From Tetraselmis striata (taxonomy: Eukaryota; Chlorophyta; Chlorodendrophyceae; Chlorodendrales; Chlorodendraceae), in the NCBI GenBank assembly GCA_006384855.1, contig VCJN01002102.1:124001-188000 (forward strand): DNA of 64,000 nt, given 5' to 3'. Of this stretch, positions 44,731 to 55,016 are shown one piece after another. The notes below the pieces were generated by a model that searched no databases, was not told the DNA's origin, and saw only the letters and a list, made by a program, of their open reading frames with translations. Numbering within the stretch: the stretch's first letter is position 1; each line of letters opens with the position of its first letter. The position numbers and the translations under genes are program-made.

Positions 44731-47700
44731 CCACCTGAGTAAGCGCTCTGCAAGGCCTGCTCAAACTTGGCGGATGGGCTGGGTGGAGGCGCGGCGCTGG
44801 AGGTGGCGCTGGCCGATGGGAGCTGCGCAGCCGTGTCAGGTCTGCCCAGGGACGGAAGGGCTGCCGGCGAGGGCAGTCGCTGCCCGGGCGCCGCGCGACC
44901 CCGGAGCTCCGCCAGCATTGCATCCGCCGACTTGTGGTTGCTGGCCACCGGCACCGCGCGCGCAGCCAGCCAGTTCTCGCTGGATGTGGTGGCCTCGGAG
45001 GAGGTCCCAGACTCGCTGTCTGATGCCGCGTACGCATACCTTGCCGGCCGGCTGACGCGGCCTTCCGAAGCCCTGCTCTCCCGCGCCACTGTGGCAAAGC
45101 GCCACGCCGCGATGTCAGTCACAAAGCCCCCCCCCCCCCCCCCCCCCCCCCCCGAAACTACCATCACCGACAGTAGCCGGGAGAGAGGGAGAGGGGAGGG
45201 GAGAGGGAGGGGCCTTCCACATGGCTACACATTAATAGGCGCTGGAAATTCACGAGCTGGAAAACGCGGATAATTTTGTCTCACTTTTGTATTTTGTTGC
45301 GGCTCTGCAACAACTGATCAATGTGCGCCTCTCAATCAGGACCGCGGAAATGTGCAAATCGTGGTGAAGGAATGCTGCGGTGAAACACAGAGCTGACAGC
45401 AGCGGGTGCCGGTAGTTGTGCATGCATGCGGCCGCCAAGCGAGCGGCGAATGAGAGCACATGGAGGCAACGCTCCATGAGGCCTCATCACTTTGCTGGCC
45501 CTGCAGATTGGTTCTGCTATCCACCAGCTGCGTCAGCAGATGTGTGGCGGTGAGGGTTGGGCATGGGAGGAGAGCGCACCTGGCAGCGGGTAGTACGAGT
45601 TCTCCAGCGCCTGCTGGAAGCGCGCGGCTGGGCTGGGCGGCGGCCGGCTGATGCCAGCGGCCACCACAGCCTGCAGCTCCTCCAACGTGGGCTCCGCCTG
45701 CCCCCGCAGCTCCGCAAGCAGCGCACAGCCTGGCAGGTGATCCGCGTGCAGCGGCGCTGCGCGCGTGGCCAGCAAGACCTCGTCCCCGTTGTCAGACTCT
45801 GTGCGAGGCTCCGAGTGGGACGCCGAGGCCATGCGCGGCGAGGCAACAGGTGTCCGGCGCGGCCCGTTGCTGGCCACCGGTGCTGGTGGCGGCGGTGTAG
45901 CAGGCGGCGGGCCGGCCTGCCCGCGTAGCGGCGTCAGCAGCTGATCAGCTGACTGCTGGGTTGCGCCAATGCGCCCTGCACGGGCCGTCAGCTCCTCCAG
46001 GCTGGTGGACGCTTCTGACGCCGACTTGGACGCGGCGTACGCAGCGGCTGGCACGCTCTTGGCGCCGCCAGCCGTCTTGCCTGCGCGGTCAGGCGTCGTG
46101 GAGGCGGCTGCTGGTTGGTGTGGTGGGCGAGGCGATGGCGGTGCCGGGCCCGCCTGCCCGCGCAGCTCCGCCAGCATATCCTCCGCCGACTTGTGACTGG
46201 CACCGATGCGCCCTGCGCGGGCTGTGAGCTCCTCCAGGCTGGTGGACGCCTCAGAGACAGCGTCATCGGCAGCCGGGGGCGTCGCTGCGCTGATGCTCCC
46301 CACGCCGTGAGATGCCGAGACTGCCGGGGCGGGCGACTGATGCGGAACAGGCGAGCTCCGGGGGCTAGCCTGCCCGCGCAGCTCCGCCAGCATATCCTCC
46401 GCCGACTTGTGGTCGGCACCGATGCGCCCTGCGCGGGCTGTCAGCTCCCCCAGGCTGGTGGACGCCTCCGAGACAGCGTCATCAGCAGCCGGGGGAGTCG
46501 CTGCGCTGATGCTCCCCAGGCTGCAAGACGCCACTGCCGGGGCGGGCGACCGATGCGGAACAGGCGAGCTCCGGGGGCTCGCCTGCCCGCGCAGCTCCGC
46601 CAGCACATCCTCCGCCGACTTGTGGCTGGCACCGATGCGCCCTGCGCGGGCTGTCAGCTCCCCCAGGCTGGTGGACGCCTCCGAGACGGCGTCATCGGCA
46701 GCTGGGGGCGTCGCTGCGCTGATGCTCCCCACGCTGCGAGACGCCACTGCCGGGGCGGGCGACTGATGCGGAACAGGCGAGCTCCGGGGGCTCGCCTGCC
46801 CGCGCAGCTCCGCCAGCATATCCTCCGCCGACTTGTGGTCGGCACCGATGCGCCCTGCGCGGGCTGTCAGCTCCCCCAGGCTGGTGGACGCCTCCGAGAC
46901 AGCGTCATCAGCAGCCGGGGGAGTCGCTGCGCTGATGCTCCCCAGGCTGCAAGACGCCACTGCCGGGGCGGGCGACCGATGCGGAACAGGCGAGCTCCGG
47001 GGGCTCGCCTGCCCGCGCAGCTCCGCCAGCACATCCTCCGCCGACTTGTGGCTGGCACCGATGCGCCCTGCGCGGGCTGTCAGCTCCCCCAGGCTGGTGG
47101 ACGCCTCCGAGACGGCGTCATCGGCAGCTGGGGGCGTCGCTGCGCTGATGCTCCCCACGCTGCGAGACGCCACTGCCGGGGCGGGCGACTGATGCGGAAC
47201 AGGCGAGCTCCGGGGGCTCGCCTGCCCGCGCAGCTCCGCCAGCATATCCTCCGCCGACTTGTGGTCGGCACCGATGCGCCCTGCGCGGGCTGTCAGCTCC
47301 CCCAGGCTGGTGGACGCCTCCGAGACAGCGTCATCAGCAGCCGGGGGAGTCGCTGCGCTGATGCTCCCCAGGCTGCGAGATGCCGAGACTGCCGGGGCGG
47401 GAGACTGATGCAGGGTAGGCGAGCTTGGGGGCCTCGCCTGCCCGCGCAGCTCCGCCAGCATATCCTCCGCCGACTTGTGGCTGGCGCTGGTAGAGCCTGC
47501 CTCGGCTGCGAGCCTCTCCAGGCTGCTGGAGCCCCCAGAGGGCGACTCGGAAGCTACGCACTTGGGGGTGGGCGGGCTCATTGCTGCGGGATTCTTCACG
47601 CCGCTCGAGGCCGCTACCGGCTGCGGTCGCGGTGACGGCGGCGGGCCTGTCTGCCCGCGCAGCTCCGCCAGAAGCGCGTCTGCTGACTTGTGGTTGGCGC

Positions 47701-49363
47701 CAATTGGCTCCGCGCGGGCAGTGAGCTCCTCGAGGGTGGTGGAGGCCTCGGAGGGTGGCTCAGATGGAGGGTACTCGGCGGCCGGGGGAGTACTGCTCTG
47801 CGTCCTGCCGCGTGGGGCCGCTCCTGCAGGTGGGCACCCCAGTCAGTGAAAGTGCCAATCCCAAGAGCGATGAGAGTCAGCCAAGGGGGGCAGGATAAGT
47901 CACGCGAGCTCACCGCCATGCAGCGACACGCGCGTGCCAATGCTCTCAAACATCGCCACCGCCTCTGAGATCCTGGGGGAGCACCGCGCCGCGCTCAGCC
48001 TGCGCATCAACCAGCGGACACATCGCACAGGATGAGGGGCCACCAGCGCGAGACACCACATACGGCAAGAGCTTCAAGGAGAGGCACGGCGAGGCTGAGA
48101 GCCAAGCCAGCCAGGAGGCGAGGATGCAGTATATGTGCATCATTTACCCACACACAGGTGTGCATCTTTATAAAGGCCCAATACTCAAAGGATACACAGT
48201 CCCTGAGGTAAAGGAACCTCTTAATGCACAAAACAGCTGCCCTCCTGGTGTCCTAGGGTGTGTGTGGAACTTAACTACTCCGCTAACCTTTGCAAAGATC
48301 GTGTGGTCTGTGCCCTGCAATGAAACATGCACAGATGCACGTACTTAGCGCAGTGCTGAGTGGACGAAGGCGGTCATAAGTGATGGTGGTGATTGGAAGG
48401 GGGGGCACCTCGCTGTGTGGGAACTGCCGTTGGAGGACAGGGGCGGTGCCGGCGCAGTCGGTGGCGCCTGTACAGGGGCGCCCCCCACCCGCCGTGGGTG
48501 GCTGCGCAGCTCCTGCAGCAGCGCCACGGCCGACAGGTGCTCCGTGTGGTGGCTCGCTGCGGCCGCCAGCAGCTCCTCCAGCGTCGTGGAGGCCTCGGAG
48601 GGCGCGTAGGAGAGCCCTCCGGGCGCGTCGGACTCGGATGGCGCGTAGGAGGGCGGCTGGGGCGGCGCTGCCGGCCAGGTGGGCGGCACACCGCTGCCGG
48701 CACGCAGCTCGTGCAGCATCTGCTCTGCGGGGCAGGCCTCCCCCGCGCTCTCCAGTGCCTCCAGCCGGGCAGCCGCCCGCAGCCAGAGGTCCAGCGCAGC
48801 GGAGCCAGCCCCCGTGTCGGAGGCGCTGTCCTCCGTCTCGCTGCCGTTGTCCTCGCATGGTGGCATCTCCCTGGGGGTCGGCTGGCTGGCGGCCGCTGGA
48901 GGGCTGGCGGCTGCGGGTGCGACATCCGAGACGCCGCGCCGCAGATCCGCCAGCATCTCCTGCGCCGTCTTGGGCGACCCAGAGGCCTCCATCTTGCTCA
49001 GCCGCATGGATGCCCGCTGGATCAGCCCCTGAAGCTTGGCCTGGTCCTCTCTGCCCGCCTCCATCGACGTCCGGCGCGGCCGCACAGACTGCTGGCTGGC
49101 TGGGCTGTGCCCCCCGTCCGCCAAACTTGTGTCCAGACTCGTCTGCCGGCTGGCAGAGTTGCGCCCAACATTGCGCAGCGTGGCGTTGCGTCTGGCCACT
49201 GCCGCCGCTGCCCGCAGGTACTCGTCTTCCTCAGAACCCACGCTGGAGGTGAAGCTGGGCGGCGCCAAGGAGTCGTCACTGTCTGAGCCGTGCGGGTTGG
49301 CGTCCTGGAAGCTGTAGTCCACCGGCGCTGTGACCCAAGTCTCGTGCGATGTGCTGGGGCCAT
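41385..49363 (-). CDS. R1: large HKSA/LAELRGQ repeat protein, 5' end not resolved
   Basis: Seven exons in transcript order: 49363-48409, 47972-47914, 47823-45580, 45088-44735, 43953-42271, 42099-41962, 41671-41385. Every junction is GT-AG and in phase, giving an open frame of 1905 codons; at least one more 5' exon is needed because 49363 is an acceptor. About 23 repeats carry a core like HKSAEDMLAELRGQ, usually preceded by S-LEELTARAGRIGA, with Pro/Ser/Ala linkers. Per exon: 3, 0, 10, 1, 7, 1 and 1 (degenerate). Each repeat looks like two short helices joined by a turn. Exons 3, 4 and 5 end with F-x-x-A-L/I-x-x-S-Y. There is no signal peptide or membrane segment in the visible part. I know no family with this repeat; a scaffold or multivalent binding role is only a guess. 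Confidence 0.8.
42271..43953 (-). repeat. Tandem ~74-residue repeat array in R1 exon 5
   Basis: Seven repeats, five of them close copies with the form LAARAAPLAADHKSADDMLA then an AAPKSPAAAAR-type linker. DNA spacing is about 222 bp. Sequence drift between units is small, implying recent unequal exchange. Confidence 0.85.
44698..44729 (+). repeat. Poly-G tract in R1 intron 4
   Basis: A run of about 32 G, poly-C in the R1 sense strand, directly after the donor gtgga of intron 4. The intron just upstream in R1 has the opposite tract (plus-strand C at 45128-45153). Confidence 0.9.
46431..47282 (-). repeat. 426-bp tandem duplication in R1 exon 3
   Basis: Two adjacent blocks of 426 bp (142 codons, each two 71-residue repeats) appear identical: every open frame in 46407-46845 recurs exactly 426 bp later. 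The two 71-residue halves differ in GADHKSAEDM versus GASHKSAEDV, so the higher-order unit was copied as a pair. Confidence 0.9.
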
Positions 49364-50106
49364 CTGGATAGACAAGGGGCAGGTGAGCGAAAAGTCTTCT
49401 CTCAATATGTAATACAGGGTCGTCACAGCAGGCAGCGCCTGTTGCGGTGGGGGCTGGTGCAGCATGCCGTGTGAATGCGCTGGACAGAAATGACGAGGCA
49501 CGGTCTGTGCCCAGCTGGTACTCCTGGGAAGACAGCGGGGAGGGGTTGGGGGTTGGGGGTGGGCAATGTGGCAGCAGGGAAGCGCCGATGGGATGGAGGT
49601 GCAAGAAGGGTTCGATTGTCTGTTCACAAGCAAGCTTAATAGGGCCGGTTTCCCGCAGTGGAGTAACGTGCTGATGGGTGATGATGGCCAGTGAAGCACT
49701 TCGATGAGGAGCAACTAAGAGTCTGCAGAGCTACAACTGGCGAGCTCCCGGTCCAATACGACTCAAGGGGTTTAGCAGGTGGCGATGCGGTATGCGCGCA
49801 GTGTAGTGTGCGAGCTGCGGTGGATGCGGACTGAAGGAACGAGGGGCTTATTGGACGGAGGGATCGGGTGGGGAGCGCGGAGTTCCAGTGCTGTGACTTC
49901 AATCGGGCGGGTGAGCGATTTCCTGGGTGCCTTGCGATGGGCACCGCCAGGAGCAGACAGGTTGCGCGGCTCGGTCGCAACAGGCGCGTTACGGCTGTGC
50001 TGCCTGCATGGTTTATTGGCTGGGGTGCGGCGATGGCCGCTCTGATACGGAGGGGGGGGACGACAGGGCCGGCAGCCGAGGGCAATTGACTCGTCCGTAC
50101 AAGTTT

Positions 50107-50137
<31 letters not shown>

Positions 50138-51440
50138 GAGGGGAGGCGTACGGTACCCGCTGCTGCCGGGAGCTGCTGCGGCGTTTTGGCGTGACGGGTG
50201 ACCGAACACCCGGAGATCAGAGAGGGCATTGCAGCCGTATCCCACCCTGTTCCGTGCTTATGAGGTGGTCTCGCCGGCAACTGTGGCATTGACCTGTCAA
50301 AAGCAGCGGAAGCAGGAGAGCGCCGCACTTTTCTGTGGGTGGGTGACCGGGGGGGGCGCCGGTAAGTACCCGTCGTCGCTGGCGGTCGAGCGGACGCACA
50401 CACGGGCGCGCATTGGGAGGTCGACATGTCGCACCTGAAGCACCAAAGCTTTGCGGACAGTCTCCCGCTGCGAAGGCTCCGAGCACGCTACTTGACTGAC
50501 TGAAGCCTGAGGAGGCGGAGGAGTGCTGGCTGAACGAGCTGGCCTCGCGCCGCCTCCGCCGTGATGACGAGCCTCGACGACGATGATGCTGATGTCCGTT
50601 GCGCTACGGCCGCGATGTTGATGACATCATCATTTCGTCAGATGATCGGAGTGCGCTGTGGATTGAAAATTTCCATCATATAATTATGACTACATCGGGG
50701 TGCGATCAGCCGGCCTGGCGGGGACTACACTATAAACTACGGTGCATCCTTGTTCCATCATGAAAATTTATTTACAGCATGTTCCGGCCAGCACGGGGCT
50801 TATCCGAAGCTAATGCGATCCGTAGTTAATTAGTACTCACGTAATCTTTCTGTTTCATCGGTAATTGCATATGTGTGCAGTCTGACCGGTTATATGATCC
50901 TTATCCCACATAGGATACTGCTGCCCACCGGATTCTACTTTACTCGTAGCGTGCCAGCCCATCATCGTCCCCTTCCCGGTATTAATACGAAATTGTACCA
51001 GTAGTTTATATAACCCCTTGAAAGGTATTTAAAATCAGCATTATTAAAAAAATGGCACCCATTATCATTACGAGCGTTTCCACCGTAATTCAGCACTTAT
51101 TTAGTCGCAACACGCACGCGCGCGCGCGAGACACTTCCGGCGGTACCTGTACCCTATCGCTGTGAAAAGGCGCATCATCACGTGGGGATAGCAGCAGCAA
51201 CCTGCCGCTACCAGTCGCGAGCCCGAAGCCACGACTGATCCAACGACGCGACTACAGGCGGTAGCGTCTGCCTGCTGTAAGACGCGATTGGCACGGCGAC
51301 GGACCGCTATTTCTGCCGCGAAACGCCTCAGGTCGTGCTCCTGCAGCGTGCGTCTGACCACTCGAGCAGCGGCATCTGGTGTTTCATCGTTCGGGGAGCC
51401 GGGCACTCCCTCACCAGCGGCGAGCGCGGCGCACTGCAGG
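49364..51440. other. Intergenic, upstream of R1 and the CIA30-family gene
   Basis: 49364-49620 may hold an upstream R1 exon (a frame with EYQLGTDRASSF follows a good acceptor, tcttcccag), but phase could not be confirmed. 50104-50138 is a T run joined to a G tract. 50600-51120 is AT-rich with no gene signal. Confidence 0.5.
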
Positions 51441-51673
51441 ATGGGCAGGGCGGAGCTGGAGCCGCTCTTCATCAGCATGTTGACACCCCGGCGGGTGCTG
51501 GCCGTGGCCGCCGTGGCTGCGGGTGGGTACTGCCTGTGGCGCGTGGGCAGCCGCATCCGCCGGGCGGTGCGCTACTACGGGGACTGCGCCGCGGACACGC
51601 TGGTTGCGCCAGGGCTCAAGTGCCATGGCTGGGTGGCGGGCCAGCCGGCCTGGTTCCGGATCAACGACGTCAG

Positions 51674-51711
<38 letters not shown>

Positions 51712-52503
51712 TTGACCGCCAAACACCCTTCAACCACAAATGAGACTACCGGCACGAGTACGCAAATACCAATTCTGAGAAATGGTCCATGCGCTAGGTG
51801 TAGCAGCAACTTCAAATTTGATAGGGTATTACCATGGCATCCTCCAGTTGTTTACCGCGTGGATCGCCTTCAGACGTTTAGGCACGGGCCTGGGCACTAT
51901 TGAAACGAGGATGACGATGTCGCAGGTGATCATGGGTGGCCGCAGCTCGTCGCAGCTTAGCTGCGATAGCGCGGGGCGGCTAGTGTTCTCTGGCGTCATC
52001 AACACAAACGGCGGCGGCTTTGCGGCGCTGCGCACGAGCGAGCAGACACAGGTGTCCATCCCGAAGGACGCCGCGTTTGTAAAGGTGAGCCACCGCAGAT
52101 GGCGGCAGTGCTGGCTGACCGGCCCTGCTCTGGCTCTTCTCCGCCGGGCGCGTGCCTGATGTGCAAGGCTGCGCCGTTTGGGTGTGTGCAGGTCATCGCC
52201 AAGGGGGACGGGCAGATGTACAAGATCACGCTGGGCTGCAGCCACTCGATGATGACGCGCGAGCCGGTGTTCACGCACGACTTCCTGACAGACAAGGGCA
52301 AGGTGAAGCAGTACATCCTGCCCCTGAGCAAGTTTGTGCCGCAGTTCCACGGGCAGAAGGTGGAGGGCAAGGTGCTGGAGGCGGGCCAGGTGGCATACGT
52401 CGGCCTCAACCTCAGCCTGGTCACACAGAACGGCGATCCCAATCCCTTCTTTGGTGACGGCCCCTTTGAGTTGGTCCTCCATGAGCTCAGCTTCCAGAAG
52501 TAG
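51441..52503 (+). CDS. CIA30-domain protein (complex I intermediate-associated protein 30 family)
   Basis: Three exons, 51441-51668, 51926-52084 and 52192-52503, all phase 0, 232 residues. Exon 1 encodes a hydrophobic segment (RVLAVAAVAAGGYCLW, residues 18-34). The CIA30 signature WFRINDVIMGGRSSS is formed exactly at the exon 1/2 junction, which fixes that splice; then come SGVINTNGGGFAALRT, GDGQMYKITL and the C-terminal YVGLNLSLV/FELVLHELSF strands. CIA30/NDUFAF1 proteins assist assembly of respiratory complex I, and related plastid proteins aid photosystem II assembly; which applies here cannot be told. The N-terminal helix suggests membrane association or an organelle targeting signal. Intron 1 begins gtcag and then a 37-base C tract. 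Stop codon TAG. Confidence 0.88.
51674..51710 (+). repeat. Poly-C tract in CIA30 gene intron 1
   Basis: About 37 C starting five bases after the 5' splice site, on the sense strand. Confidence 0.9.
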
Positions 52504-52783
52504 CGCGCACTGTGCGTGCCCGGTGTGAGCGCATTGTCTGTAAGAGCATAATAACCCGCCCATACCTTCTGGGCAGCTGCAGGAGGGCCGATAGCCCCAT
52601 TACAGAGGCCAGGCCTGGCGCCCACTGTCACTGAGGCCACACCAGCGCCCGTTCAAAAATGGGCCGGAAAGTGCACAGCAATCCCTAATCAGACCTCCGC
52701 TCCTGTAGCTACAGTATTTCAGGCTATATGCTGCGTGGGTGGCGCAGCCGCCCTCTATCCCGACCGCCGCCACCTACTGGTAC

Positions 52784-53118
52784 TTAGAAGCCTTTGTTGC
52801 CTCGAATTCTCGTCCGCATGTCGACCTGGCCCCGCTTGCACGTGAAGAACGATGTGCGGATGGGCTTGCACTCCTCTGTCTGCATGCACTGCTCCAAGGT
52901 CTTGCCCTCCTCCTGCGGGAATGATGCACATAAGGGGGGAAGAAAAAGGGGTCCAGCACTGGGGGCAGGGCGCTGCTGGGCATCCCGCCAATGCAGCCAA
53001 ACATGCAGCTTTGAGTACAGCAGCCGCCCCTGCCCTCCAGCTGCCCCACCTTCATGCACTTGCTCGCCTGGATGCACTTGACATACTCCCGCAACAGCCC
53101 CTTGCATGACTTCCCCAT
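52784..53118 (-). CDS. PET191/COA5-like cytochrome c oxidase assembly factor
   Basis: Two exons, 53118-53050 and 52912-52784, phase 0, 65 residues. Twin CX9C: Cys5-x9-Cys15 in CKGLLREYVKC and Cys-x9-Cys in CKPIRTSFFTC, with the family's highly conserved ending CKRGQVDMRTRIRGNKGF. PET191/COA5 acts in the mitochondrial intermembrane space in assembly of complex IV; CX9C proteins are imported by the Mia40 oxidative route. Length is close to the ~70 residues of animal COA5. The gene is convergent with the CIA30-domain gene, whose stop is 280 bp away. Confidence 0.95.
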
Positions 53119-55016
53119 GGCGTGTGGCCGGAAAGCTAGCCAGGTTCGAGCTGGGCTTCGCTGAATGTAAGCTGCAGACTGCCCAACACCGGTAGGTCTG
53201 TGTATGAGCAGAGAGCAGTGAGGGGGCCCTCTCGGGGGGTGTTGGGGAGGAGAGTGGGGGGGGGGATTGCGTGGGTGCTTTGCGCCGCCGCTGCAGAGCT
53301 ACCAAATTCCGTGGCTCGGACTCGCCAGCTGCCACCCAAGGCGCAGCCGCATTCGCGCAGGAGCAGATACAATCGGCTAACTCGATGCGCGTGCGCGTTT
53401 ACAGACAAGGCGTGTTGCTTTTAATGTGGAAGAGGGGGCGATGGGCGCCGACCGCTCTAGAAGCGTGGCAGCCTAGCGCCCTAGCGGTGGTATGAGAGAG
53501 ATACGACACGATGACGACGTACGGCGTGCGGGATGCGGGCCGCTTTATTTATTATAGTCGCTAGGCGGCTTGGATCTTATTTTATTATAGGCGATATCGA
53601 TCTTTTAGTACCCGTACCCGTACTGCTTCTAGCGTGTGGAGCGGTGGATTTGTTATGAAGCCCCTGGCCTATTTGTGATTCACACCAGTTCCCCAGAATT
53701 AGAAAAATCAACGCAGCAAGCCGCCTAAAAGCGGCCCGCATCTCGCATAAGGCGGGATGGATGAGTGATGCGCACACGGTTCCGAGTCCGGGCCACGCGT
53801 GCACGCGTGTGTGTGGGTGATCCTCGGACGTGCTGTGCAGCTTCACTGGTGCAGCTTCACTGGGGCAAGTCCTGTCTCGTGGGCGATGAAAAGAAGTGGC
53901 CAGTACACGCGGCGCAGCTATACGTCTCCCAAAGAGCAGCAATTAACAATGGTTGTACACGTATTGTATATAATACTATCTCAGCAATAACTACAGACGT
54001 TATTGGATGAGAATGCTACATACGGCATGTGAGGATGAGTATACGGTATATAAGGTGAGAATACACATATCATAATACCAAATTAAGTCTACGAGCAATC
54101 ATCAGCAACATGCTGGGAGCCTCAAGCCTCGTCATGCCGCCTGGGACATGCGTCGAGCTATAGCAAATACCAAGCAATGTATAACCAGGGTATTTTTGTA
54201 TAAAACAACAAGGTCGGGGATGTTTTCCGCCCCCGGACACGCAGAGTCCGCGGACTGGCAACAGAAGTCATATGCAGATCCTTGACAATGACGATGTCCA
54301 TGATAGGTTACTATCAGATCGACAAACAAAACACCAAAATGGTAGACGCTGGCACCCCGTTGCCTGTCCGCTCGGTATAGCAGAGGTATCTCGTACAAGA
54401 GGTCCCCGGTTCGATGCCCGGTTATCCCACTCGGGGCAATATCGACTGGGCGTGTCCCGGGTTTATCTGGTTGACGCATTAGGCCTTGGGGGTTCGAATG
54501 GGGCAACGGTTTTATTGCTACACCAGACCTACGACTGCAGTTTGCGCAAGAGGCCAACTGCTGGCCCAGAGTCGCGGCTTTGGCTGATGACCCGGGGCAG
54601 ACTTTACTTTTACACGCGGTTGGTTGCCATCATGCATATCCAGTAGGCAGTGGCCCTGTCCCTCATGATATAAATATGGCAATAGATTGATTTTGCATAT
54701 AGACTTTGTGTGCATACTCTTCCTTGGGAGCTACTATTATTTGCGCTACATTTGTATTCGTAACTACATAGTGTCAGCAGCCGGTGGATCATTTTGAAAT
54801 GTTGATATACACTGCCTTATTTGTGCTTGCCTGCAGGGCGTGTTGGCTGTATACCAAATTGCGATTCCCGTTTGATTCCCGTTTGGTTCCGTTTGCCTTC
54901 TAACGTCAGTAGCAAGTGGTATACTCATATAGCGTTTGGCGCACACAATTTCAACGTCACTCTCCCTCCTTACACGCTTCCCGCCAGCGTGCAACCGCCC
55001 TAGCCTGGAGGCACGT
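53119..55016. other. Intergenic, no supported gene
   Basis: The first ~400 bp are upstream of PET191 and GC-rich; the rest is AT-rich with short shadow frames only. A degenerate tRNA-like stretch near 54360-54432 was examined and not called. Confidence 0.6.

Noticed and set aside
37846..48409. Long plus-strand frames (for example 46115-47635 and 42414-44132) opposite R1 and R2
   Set aside because: They are GC-rich mirror frames of the repeat-coding strand; only the minus strand has phase-matched exons and conserved paralogue R2.
54352..54436. tRNA-like sequence with A-box-like and B-box-like (ggttcgatgcc) words
   Set aside because: No anticodon loop with U33, one mismatch in the T stem, and the 5' acceptor strand does not pair with ttatccc. 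At most a tRNA-derived fossil.
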